NCBI GenBank assembly: GCA_910585575.1
Contig: CAJUFS010000001.1
Coordinates: 52,311 to 116,310, forward strand
Reading direction: 5' to 3'
Source of the DNA: an uncultured Adlercreutzia sp.
GTDB taxonomy: Bacteria > Actinomycetota > Coriobacteriia > Coriobacteriales > Eggerthellaceae
Length of the DNA: 64,000 bases
Shown: one piece after another, positions 40,943 through 48,646 of the stretch
Position numbering within the stretch: position 1 is the stretch's first letter
Layout of the letters: each line of letters begins with the position of its first letter
Program-made: the position numbers and the translations under genes
Notes under the pieces: generated by a model
What the model was told of the DNA's origin: nothing
The model's database searches: none
The model's input: only the letters and a program-made list of their open reading frames with translations

Positions 40943-41791
40943 CTATTCGATGGGGTAGCTTCCCAGGACTTTGACTTCGCGCAGTTTGAGGCGCAGGCAT
41001 TCCAGGGCCGTTTGTACGTCGATGTCGTGGATGGAGCCTCCCAGCTCGACGAAGAACATGTAGTCGCCCAGCTGCTTTTTCGTGGGGCGCGACTGCAGCA
41101 TGGTCAAGTTGATGCCGGCGTAGGTGAACTCGGACAGGATCATCTGCAGGGCGCCGGGTTTGTCGGCGCGCAGGAACAGGGCCAGGGAGGTCTTGTAACG
41201 TGTGCCCGTGAGCAGGTTCTCGTCGGCCATGCGTCCTACCAAGGCGAAGGCCGTCTGGTTCTCGGGGTTGTCCTGGATGGACGGCACAAGGATCTGGGCG
41301 CCGTGGACTTCGGCGGCCAGGCGGTTCGAGATGCCGGCCACGGTGGGATCGCCGGCGGCCATGCGGGCGCTCTCGGCTGTGGAGGATACCGCTAGGGTAG
41401 GGGTGTCGGGCAGCGAGGTGCGCAGGAAGCGGCGGCACTGGGCCAGGCCCTGGGGATGCGAGGCTACGCGCTCGATGGTTTCCAAGGTAGCTGTGGGGTG
41501 GGCGACCAGGCAGTGGTCCACGTCGATGACCTCTTCGGCCAGGATAACGGCGTCGGTGCGGAAGGCGAAGTTGTCCAGGGTGGCCGTGACGGGGCCTTCC
41601 AGGGAGTTCTCCTTGCCAACGACGCCGAAGCGGGCCACGCCCTCGTCGACGCAGTCGAACACCTCGTCGAAGGAGGTGCACTCGATGAGCTCGGGCTCGA
41701 CAATGCCCAGGCGCGCGGCGAAGCGCAGGGCCGCCTCGTTGCAGTAGGTGCCCTTCGGTCCCAAAAAAGCGATGGCGTTGTCGAAGCTCAT
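40943..41791 (-). CDS. pheA: Prephenate dehydratase (PheA, monofunctional)
   Basis: 282 residues, normal for a monofunctional dehydratase with C-terminal ACT domain; it converts prephenate to phenylpyruvate in phenylalanine synthesis. FLGPKGTY opens the PDT domain, GKENSLEGPV (59-68) and STAESARMA (137-145) are conserved, and the ACT domain starts at KPGAL (211-215). Three deviations stand out: the catalytic TRF motif reads TAF (180-182), the ACT GALV motif reads GALQ, and ESRP reads QSRP (233-236). The last two positions are linked to Phe feedback control in the family, so regulation may be altered. AAGGAA precedes the ATG by 8 nt. It is transcribed divergently from the hydrogenase operon. 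Confidence 0.92.
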   Translation of the reverse strand: MSFDNAIAFLGPKGTYCNEAALRFAARLGIVEPELIECTSFDEVFDCVDEGVARFGVVGKENSLEGPVTATLDNFAFRTDAVILAEEVIDVDHCLVAHPTATLETIERVASHPQGLAQCRRFLRTSLPDTPTLAVSSTAESARMAAGDPTVAGISNRLAAEVHGAQILVPSIQDNPENQTAFALVGRMADENLLTGTRYKTSLALFLRADKPGALQMILSEFTYAGINLTMLQSRPTKKQLGDYMFFVELGGSIHDIDVQTALECLRLKLREVKVLGSYPIE

Positions 41792-41919
41792 GGTGGAAAT
41801 TCCTTGCGACGGGGTTGTTGATAGCCATCCATAATACCGCTTTTCCGAGACGGCCCCCGCGAAAACGGGAGTTTGACCCGTAAGCGACCGTCAGCGTATA
41901 TCGGCGCAGGCGACAGCCT

Positions 41920-41945
41920 TGTTACCAGCCTATAAGCGCGTAACA
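41920..41945. promoter_or_regulatory. Candidate operator palindrome in the pheA-hyaA divergent region
   Basis: TGTTAC and GTAACA form perfect 6-bp inverted arms 14 bp apart around a TATAAG string, about 125-150 nt before the hydrogenase start. The layout fits a dimeric regulator site; no regulator is encoded nearby. Confidence 0.35.
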
Positions 41946-42070
41946 TTTTCGAACCGTTGGGGGAAGTATTTCGCTTTTTTGTACGCTTTATGAACGGGTT
42001 GTGGTGAAGGTGAGGCTAATCTGATTCCTGCATGTAAGAGAGACGAGAACACCTATGAGGAGGTGTACGC

Positions 42071-43348
42071 ATGGAAAATCAGGCAACGATGTCAGAGTTC
42101 GACAGCATCTTGTCTTCGCGTGGCGTGTCCCGCCGCAGCTTCATGAAGCTGTGCGCCGGCATCGCCGCTGCCGCTGGTCTGTCCCAGCTGGCCGTGCCGC
42201 GCGTGGCGCAAGCGCTCGAGGAGTCTGTTATCGGCGCGACGTCGGGCAACCTGTATCCGGTCATCTGGATCGAGGGTGCTTCCTGCACCGGTTGCACGGA
42301 GTCTTTCGCTCAGGTGGAGACCCCGGACGTTGCATCGGTGGTGCTTGACTTGATCTCCCTGAACTACTCGGAGACCCTGTCTGCCGCTGCCGGCCATTCC
42401 GTGGAGGAAGCTAAGGCCCAGACGATTGCTGCGGGCAACTACATCCTTATTTACGAGGGTGCCGTGCTCGAGGCCTTCGACGGCAACGCCTTGCGCGTGG
42501 CTGGCGAGACGGGCATCACTGCTCTGGTCGAGGCCGCCGAGAGCGCCAACGCTGTCGTGGCTGTCGGCTCCTGCGCCGTCAACGGCGGCTGGATGGCTGC
42601 TCATCCCAACCCGGCTCAGGCCCTGGGCGTGCAGCAGTACCTGGAGAAGGTCGGCGTGACCACGCCGGTCGTCAACGTTCCCGGCTGCCCGGTGAACCCT
42701 GAGTGGGTCATGTCGGTGCTGGTGGACGTCGTGGTCCTGAAGGACATGGACCTGCTGCTGAACCGCTTGAACGAGTTCAACATGCCGGGCGACCTGTTCA
42801 ACCAGACCATCCATGACAACTGCGAGCGTCGCGGTCACTTCGAGAACGGCGAATTCGTCTACGAGTTCGGCTCGAAGGAAGAGGAAATGGGCTACTGCCT
42901 GTATCCCCTGGGCTGCAAGGGCCCTCAGACCCGCTCCCAGTGCGGCGTCACCCTGTGGAACGACCGCCGCAGCTGGTGCGTGCAGTCCGGTGCCCCCTGC
43001 ATCGGCTGCTGCGAGGCTAAGCCGAGCGATCCGGGCGACAACTGGGTGGAAGTGAACACCCCCTTCTACAAGCGCATGCGCAACCTGCGCATCGGCAACT
43101 TCGAGGTCCAGCCCACCACCATCGCCGTGGCTGTTACCGGCATTTTGGCGGCGTGCCTTGTGGTGCACGGCTTTGGCATGAAGATCTCCGGCCGCATGGA
43201 TGGCGGCGCGCCCTTCGAGAAGATCCGCAAGTGGGACTCCAAGCATCCTGAGCAGGAGATCGGCACCTACGCCGACCCGGTCAAGGGCGGTCCCGTCGAG
43301 TCCGAGGATCTCGTTCACAAGAACGCCGATCCCCGCAAGAAGAACTAG
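42071..43348 (+). CDS. hyaA: [NiFe] hydrogenase group 1 small subunit with Tat signal
   Basis: 425 residues. A twin-arginine signal (SRRSFMK, Arg21-Arg22, then an Ala-rich stretch, cleavage probably after VAQA at 48) sends the folded heterodimer outside. Fe-S ligands are in place: proximal cluster CTGC (Cys72, Cys75) with later GSCAVNGG and PGCPVNP; distal cluster HDNC...YCLYPLGC; medial cluster around WCVQSGAPCIGCC. The proximal site has CTGC, not the CTCC of O2-tolerant enzymes, so it should be O2-sensitive. A C-terminal hydrophobic helix (about 350-375) anchors it in the membrane. AGGAGG lies 7 nt before ATG 42071. It is first in the hyaABC operon. Coriobacteria have their own group 1 lineage (1i in HydDB); membership here is inference. 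Confidence 0.93.
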   Translation: MENQATMSEFDSILSSRGVSRRSFMKLCAGIAAAAGLSQLAVPRVAQALEESVIGATSGNLYPVIWIEGASCTGCTESFAQVETPDVASVVLDLISLNYSETLSAAAGHSVEEAKAQTIAAGNYILIYEGAVLEAFDGNALRVAGETGITALVEAAESANAVVAVGSCAVNGGWMAAHPNPAQALGVQQYLEKVGVTTPVVNVPGCPVNPEWVMSVLVDVVVLKDMDLLLNRLNEFNMPGDLFNQTIHDNCERRGHFENGEFVYEFGSKEEEMGYCLYPLGCKGPQTRSQCGVTLWNDRRSWCVQSGAPCIGCCEAKPSDPGDNWVEVNTPFYKRMRNLRIGNFEVQPTTIAVAVTGILAACLVVHGFGMKISGRMDGGAPFEKIRKWDSKHPEQEIGTYADPVKGGPVESEDLVHKNADPRKKN

Positions 43349-43364
43349 AGGGAGGTGAGCTGAC

Positions 43365-45038
43365 TTGACACGTTCTGTTATTGATCCCATTACCCGTATC
43401 GAGGGTCATCTTCGCGTGGAGATGGAGGTGGACAACGGCGTCGTAGCTGACGCTTGGGTCTCCGGCGGCTGCTTCCGTGGCATGGAGCTGGTGGTCCAGG
43501 GCCGTACCCCCGAGGATGCCGCCCAGATCGTCGAGCGTATCTGCGGCGTGTGCCCCATTTCTCACGCCCACGCTTCGTCCATCGCCGGCGACAAGGCCTA
43601 CGGCATCACCATTTCCAACAATGCTCGCATCATCCGCAACCTGCTGGAGGGTGCGCAGTTCCTGCACAGCAACATCCTGTGGCTGTACAACCTGGCGGCT
43701 CTGGACTACGTCAACCCGCTGAACGCCCTGAATGCCAACGTGGCCGAGGCCTACGCGGTGGCCCAGGAGAACAACCTGGCCCTGCACTCCGACCTCTACC
43801 AGCTCTATGACAAGCTGGCGGCCTTCGCGGCCAACGGCCAGCTGTCCATCTTCTCGGGCAACTGGTTCGACGCCGACAACGGCGAGGCCTACAAGCTCAC
43901 CCCCGAGCTCGACCTCATCCTCACCTCCCATTACCTGGAGGCCCTGAAGATGCAGGCTCGCGCCTCTCAGATGTCCGCTCTGCTGGGCGGCAAGATGCCC
44001 CACATCATGACCTCCATCCCCGGCGGCAACATGTGGGTGCCCACCGAGTCCAAGCTGGACGACCTGCTGGCCATGGCCACCGAGGTGCGCGACTGGGTGA
44101 ATGATACCATCCTGTCCGACACCGTCGCTCTGGCTGGCCCCTATGCTGACGCCCTTACCTGGGGCAAGGGCTGCGGCCGCTACATTGCCTGGGGCGTGTT
44201 CGAGGGCAACGGCTGGCCCTACGGCGACAACTACATCGAGCAGATGAAGAACCGCTACCTGCCCATGGGCGTGCTCGACGAGCAGTTCGGCGTGTCCGAC
44301 GTGGAGGAGCACCTCATCACCGAGTACATGGGTCACTCCTGGTACAAGGGCGACGAGACCTACACCTCGCCGTACTTCATCACCGATGCCGACTACACCG
44401 ACTACAACGTGGACGACCGCTACAGCTGGGTCAAGTGCCCCGCCTACGACGGCAAGCCCATGGAGGCCGGTTCCATGGCCCGTATCTTCGCTGCCTACGT
44501 GCGCGGCGTTCCCTTCATCAAGGAGAACGTGGACGCGGTGCTGGGCATCCTCGGCGCTCAGCCGGGCGATCTGTCCGCCTTCCAGTCCACCCTGGGCCGT
44601 ACGGCCATCCGTCAGGTGGAGACCATGTACGTGGCCGATCTTATGGTCGAGTGGGTCAACGAGCTGGCCGAGGCCATCAAGGGCGGCGACTCCGAGTACT
44701 TCCGCGAGCCCGAGCGCCTTACCGGCGAGGGCACCGGTTTCTGGGAGGCCCCCCGTGGCGCTCTCTACCACTCCGAGAAAGTGGTGGACGGCAAGATCGA
44801 GGGCTACCAGATCATCATCCCGTCGACGTGGAACCTGGCTCCCATGAACGCCGAGGGCGTCCATGGCCCGCTGGAGCAGGCCCTGATCGGCATCCCGGTG
44901 GCCGACATCGAGAAGCCCATCAACGCCCTGCGCACGGTCCACAGCTTCGACCCCTGCACCGCTTGCGCCGTGCATGTCACCGAGCGTGGCACCGGTAAGA
45001 GCTTCGAGACCGTCACCAGCCCTTGGGGGGTGAAGTAA
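43365..45038 (+). CDS. hyaB: [NiFe] hydrogenase group 1 large subunit
   Basis: 557 residues starting at TTG 43365 (GGAGGTGA upstream, 16 nt after the small-subunit stop). RIEGH is at residues 11-15. The NiFe ligand motifs are complete: L1 RICGVC (Cys60, Cys63) and L2 DPCTACAVH (Cys531, Cys534). The reading continues 20 residues beyond His537, the C-terminal peptide that a maturation endopeptidase must remove after Ni insertion; the candidate protease is at 51509. The mature subunit splits H2 and is co-exported with the small subunit by the Tat system. Confidence 0.94.
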   Translation: MTRSVIDPITRIEGHLRVEMEVDNGVVADAWVSGGCFRGMELVVQGRTPEDAAQIVERICGVCPISHAHASSIAGDKAYGITISNNARIIRNLLEGAQFLHSNILWLYNLAALDYVNPLNALNANVAEAYAVAQENNLALHSDLYQLYDKLAAFAANGQLSIFSGNWFDADNGEAYKLTPELDLILTSHYLEALKMQARASQMSALLGGKMPHIMTSIPGGNMWVPTESKLDDLLAMATEVRDWVNDTILSDTVALAGPYADALTWGKGCGRYIAWGVFEGNGWPYGDNYIEQMKNRYLPMGVLDEQFGVSDVEEHLITEYMGHSWYKGDETYTSPYFITDADYTDYNVDDRYSWVKCPAYDGKPMEAGSMARIFAAYVRGVPFIKENVDAVLGILGAQPGDLSAFQSTLGRTAIRQVETMYVADLMVEWVNELAEAIKGGDSEYFREPERLTGEGTGFWEAPRGALYHSEKVVDGKIEGYQIIIPSTWNLAPMNAEGVHGPLEQALIGIPVADIEKPINALRTVHSFDPCTACAVHVTERGTGKSFETVTSPWGVK

Positions 45039-45039
45039 G

Positions 45040-45726
45040 ATGGCTCATCTCGCACACTACAAGGAGGCTCATCCGCTTCCGTTCGTGATCACCCACTGGA
45101 TCAACCTCATCGCCATGGTGGTGCTTATCCTGTCGGGCTTCCTGATCCACTTCCCGTTCCTGCCGTTCCTCATGGGCATTGCCCGCGGCTGCCACATCTT
45201 CTTCGGCTTCGTGCTGTTCATCAACTGCGTGGTCCGCGTGGTCATGGCCTTCTTCGTGAAGTCGGCTCCCACGGGCGGTACCCGTCAGCAGGTTACCGAC
45301 TTCAAGACCTGGCTGCCCCAGAAGGACAACCGCCATCAGGCCGGCGCTTGGATCACCTACTACCTGTTCCTGAAGAAGGAGCATCCGCTGGGTGCCAAGC
45401 TGGGCGTGCCGCAGAAGATTTCCTACCTGCTCATCCCCATCCTGATCCTGATCATGTTCTGGACGGGCCTGTGCCTGTGGGGCGTGACCATGAACGTGCC
45501 GTGCTTCCTGGCAACCACCAACCTGGTGGGCGGCTTGATGTCCATGCGCATCATCCACTACTTCATGATGTACGTGTTCATCTGCTTCATGTTCATCCAT
45601 GTGTACCTGGCCAACGTGGAGGGCTTCGAGCCCACCAAGCTCATGTTCGCTCACAAGGAGCATGGCGGCCTGGTGTACGATCCCGATCTGCACAACATCG
45701 TTGGCGAGGATCGCGACGTTCACTAG
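45040..45726 (+). CDS. hyaC: Hydrogenase b-type cytochrome subunit
   Basis: 228 residues with four hydrophobic segments. Histidines in ITHWIN, RGCHIFF, RIIHYF and MFIHVYL sit inside the helices, as expected for the bis-His haem b sites of the HyaC/cytochrome b561-type family, which passes electrons from the small subunit to (mena)quinone. ATG 45040 follows the large-subunit stop by one base, with a GGGGGTGA run upstream. It is the last gene of the hydrogenase operon and is followed by a strong terminator. An insert between helices 2 and 3 (about residues 80-125) is rather long. Confidence 0.9.
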   Translation: MAHLAHYKEAHPLPFVITHWINLIAMVVLILSGFLIHFPFLPFLMGIARGCHIFFGFVLFINCVVRVVMAFFVKSAPTGGTRQQVTDFKTWLPQKDNRHQAGAWITYYLFLKKEHPLGAKLGVPQKISYLLIPILILIMFWTGLCLWGVTMNVPCFLATTNLVGGLMSMRIIHYFMMYVFICFMFIHVYLANVEGFEPTKLMFAHKEHGGLVYDPDLHNIVGEDRDVH

Positions 45727-45754
45727 AACCGCATCCAAGCTTTCGCAAGCAGGC

Positions 45755-45789
45755 AAAAGCGGCGACTCCGAAAGGGGCCGCCGCTTTTT
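45755..45789 (+). terminator. Terminator of the hydrogenase operon
   Basis: A 10-bp stem (45755-45764 with 45779-45788) and an inner CTCC-GAAA-GGGG extension lead into a T run, 29 nt after hyaC. Confidence 0.88.
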
Positions 45790-45955
45790 CGTTGACGGAA
45801 AGGCACGGTTCGTTAACAGGGGATTGGCGGGTTTTCTGGTTGCGGTATCATGACCTTTATACTTCGATACTGCTGTCCCTCGTCGGTGCGTTTGCGTTCC
45901 CAAGGCGCAGGTCGAAGCTGCGTTATTGGCTTTTACGAACTAAGAGGTTTGCGCT

Positions 45956-48646
45956 GTGCTCAATGTCCTGCGCATTTTGAAGCGCGATATTTTTCGCTTG
46001 CTGAAAACGCCGCCGGCGCTGGTGGTGTATTTCGCGCTGCTCATTTTGCCCTCGGTGTACACCTGGTACAACGTGGTGGGATTTTGGAACCCCTACGAAA
46101 ACACCGGGGCTTTGCAGGTATGCGTGGTCAACCAGGACAAGGGCGGTTCCTCGGATTTAACGGGCGAGTTGAACGTGGGCGACCGCATCGTGGACGAGCT
46201 GCACGAGAACAAGCAGCTGGACTGGACATTCATGGACTACGACGAGGCCATGAACGAGGTGCAGTCGGGACGCGCCTACGCGGCCTTCGTCATCCCCGAG
46301 AACTTCACTGCCAACTTGCTGACGCTCACCACGGGCGATTTCACCCAGCCCCAGCTGCAGTACTACGTGAACGAGAAGGCGGGCCCGGTGGCACCGAAGA
46401 TCACCGACACCGGGGCCAGCACGCTCGATGAGACCATCAACTCCACCTTCGTCTCAACGGTGACCGATGTGGCGGTGAAGACCATCGACAAGACGGTCAC
46501 CGATTCCGAGGAGTCAGCGCGGGAAACCCGCTCGCGGGCGGCGCAGAAAATCGAGCAGTCGCTTACCACGCTGGGCGACGTGCGCACGTCCCTGGAGAAG
46601 GTCGATAAGACCACGGCCAAGGCCAAGAAGAAGTCCGAAACTGCCCGCTCCTCGCTGAAAAACGCCAAGAGCGCGGTGGAGAAGGTGCAGGAAGGCTTGG
46701 GCTCCGTGGCCTCGCAGAGCACGGCGCTGCAATCAAGGCTCACCGAGTTTTCCGCCGCGGCGCTGCCAGCGGTGCAGAAGGGCTTGGAGGCGGCCACTAC
46801 CGCCTCGTCGAAAGCCGATGCCGCTGCGGCTTCGCTCATGGGAACCACGGGGGAGGCCCAGGGGTCTATTCAGGCGGCGCTGACTCAGGGGCAGACAACG
46901 GTCGACGAGGGCACCGCTCTGGCCGCGTCGATGCGCCAGCTGGCCGCCAACCTTCCCGCCGACAGCGCCGTGCGCAAGAGTATCGAGGACGCGGCCTCTA
47001 CCCTTGACGAGCGCACGACCACAGCCCAAACGACCCTCGATACCCTCAAGAACTTAAACGAGCGCACGCTTGCCTCCACTAAGGCTCTTTCCGAAGCCAC
47101 CGCCGCCGTCGACAGCGCGGTGCTGCAGGCCACGGGCGGGGCCAGCGATTACGCCACGGTGCTCTTCGGCACCACGGTGCCCGCCGTGAACGAGGCCCTT
47201 GACGCCCTCGGGCGCGCTTCCGATTCGCTGCAGCATTCCCTCGACAGCCAGCTGCTCGTCATCGACCAAACCACCGCCGTGCTCGATCAGCTCGATGAGA
47301 CCCTGGATACGGCCGACAAGACGGTCGATCAGACGGACAGCCTTTTCGCCTCCCTGCAAAGCGAGCTCGAGAAAGTGCACACCGACGTCATGGCCTTCGG
47401 CGAGTCGGGGGCGCTGGCGAAGCTTATCGAAAGCGGCGGCCTCGACCCCGAGAAAATTGCCAGCTTCATGGCGTCTCCTACCGAAGTGGTCACCGAGCAG
47501 CTCTACCCGCTGAATGCCTATGGCAGCGCCATGGCGCCCCTGTTCATGAACTTGACGTTCTGGATCGGCGCCTTCATGCTGCTGGTCATCATGCGGCAAG
47601 AGGTGGACAGCGAGGGCATTCCCAACCTCACGTTGGGGCAGCGCTATTGGGGCCGGTTCCTGTTCCTGGCGGTTATGGCCGTCATCCAGGCGGTGGTGTG
47701 CTGTGCTGGCGTGCTCTTCCTGGGCGTTCAGGCGGCGAATCCGCCGGCGCTCTTCGTAGCGGCTGCCTTGGCGTCGCTGGCGTACCTGTCCATTATCTAC
47801 TCGCTCTCGGTAACCCTGCAGCACATTGGCAAGGGCATCTGCATCGTGCTTGTGTTCGCCCAGATTCCGGGTGCCACGGGACTGTATCCCATCGAGATGA
47901 CCTCGCCGTTCTTCCAGGCCATCTATCCCTTCTTCCCGTTTACCTACGGCATCGGCTCCATGCGCGAGGCCATATGCGGGTTCTACGGCAACCAGTTCGC
48001 CACCGATTTGATGGTGCTCGGGCTCTTTTTGGTGATCGGCATGGCGTTCGGCCTGCTGGTGCGGCCGCTTATGGCGAACGTGAACCTCATGGTGGCGCGC
48101 CAGGTGCGCGAGGGCGGCATTTTCAACGGCGAGGACGTGCAGATTCCCGTGCGACCCTATCGCATCTCCCAGATTCTCAGCGTGCTCTCCGACAAAAACG
48201 CCTACCGGGCCGAGCTGGATCGGCGCTACGAGCGGTTCACCCGTTGGTACCCGCGCATTATGCGCACGGCCCTGGTGCTCGGCATTGCGGTGCCCGTGGC
48301 CATTGCCCTGGTGTTCGCGCTCACGCCGGCCGAGAAAATCTGGATCCTCACCTTCGCGTTGCTGTGGCTTGTGGCCATTTTCGTGGCGCTGGTGGTGGTC
48401 GAGAGCATGCGCTACAGCTTCGAGCGTCAGCGGCGCCTGGAGGATATTCCCGAGGCCACGCTGCTGGAAATTTACGATGCGCGCACCATGATGAAGCATG
48501 CCGAAACCTCGACCACCGAGGCGGCCGTGCGGGCTGCGCAGCGCTCAGCGCACGCGACCGCGGGCGCGGAAAGCGAAGGCGGCGAGGCGAGCGTCGACGG
48601 GCCGGGTGTGGCGCAGAAGCCTGAGGGCGGTGAGCGCCGTGGGTAA
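45956..48646 (+). CDS. YhgE/Pip family membrane protein (first of two)
   Basis: 896 residues from GTG 45956, preceded by AGAGG. One N-terminal helix (PALVVYFALLILPSVYTWYNV) is followed by the conserved FWNPYENTG segment, a long extracytoplasmic region (about 150-490) rich in Ala/Thr/Lys heptads that should form coiled coil, and five to six C-terminal helices of ABC-2 permease type with MAPLF and GNQFATDL. Soluble residues follow, with a second pair of hydrophobic segments (about 765-815) and a charged tail. The family includes B. subtilis YhgE, lactococcal phage-infection protein Pip and relatives of the type VII factor EsaA; the biochemical role is unclear. It overlaps its paralogue downstream. 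Confidence 0.88.
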   Translation: MLNVLRILKRDIFRLLKTPPALVVYFALLILPSVYTWYNVVGFWNPYENTGALQVCVVNQDKGGSSDLTGELNVGDRIVDELHENKQLDWTFMDYDEAMNEVQSGRAYAAFVIPENFTANLLTLTTGDFTQPQLQYYVNEKAGPVAPKITDTGASTLDETINSTFVSTVTDVAVKTIDKTVTDSEESARETRSRAAQKIEQSLTTLGDVRTSLEKVDKTTAKAKKKSETARSSLKNAKSAVEKVQEGLGSVASQSTALQSRLTEFSAAALPAVQKGLEAATTASSKADAAAASLMGTTGEAQGSIQAALTQGQTTVDEGTALAASMRQLAANLPADSAVRKSIEDAASTLDERTTTAQTTLDTLKNLNERTLASTKALSEATAAVDSAVLQATGGASDYATVLFGTTVPAVNEALDALGRASDSLQHSLDSQLLVIDQTTAVLDQLDETLDTADKTVDQTDSLFASLQSELEKVHTDVMAFGESGALAKLIESGGLDPEKIASFMASPTEVVTEQLYPLNAYGSAMAPLFMNLTFWIGAFMLLVIMRQEVDSEGIPNLTLGQRYWGRFLFLAVMAVIQAVVCCAGVLFLGVQAANPPALFVAAALASLAYLSIIYSLSVTLQHIGKGICIVLVFAQIPGATGLYPIEMTSPFFQAIYPFFPFTYGIGSMREAICGFYGNQFATDLMVLGLFLVIGMAFGLLVRPLMANVNLMVARQVREGGIFNGEDVQIPVRPYRISQILSVLSDKNAYRAELDRRYERFTRWYPRIMRTALVLGIAVPVAIALVFALTPAEKIWILTFALLWLVAIFVALVVVESMRYSFERQRRLEDIPEATLLEIYDARTMMKHAETSTTEAAVRAAQRSAHATAGAESEGGEASVDGPGVAQKPEGGERRG

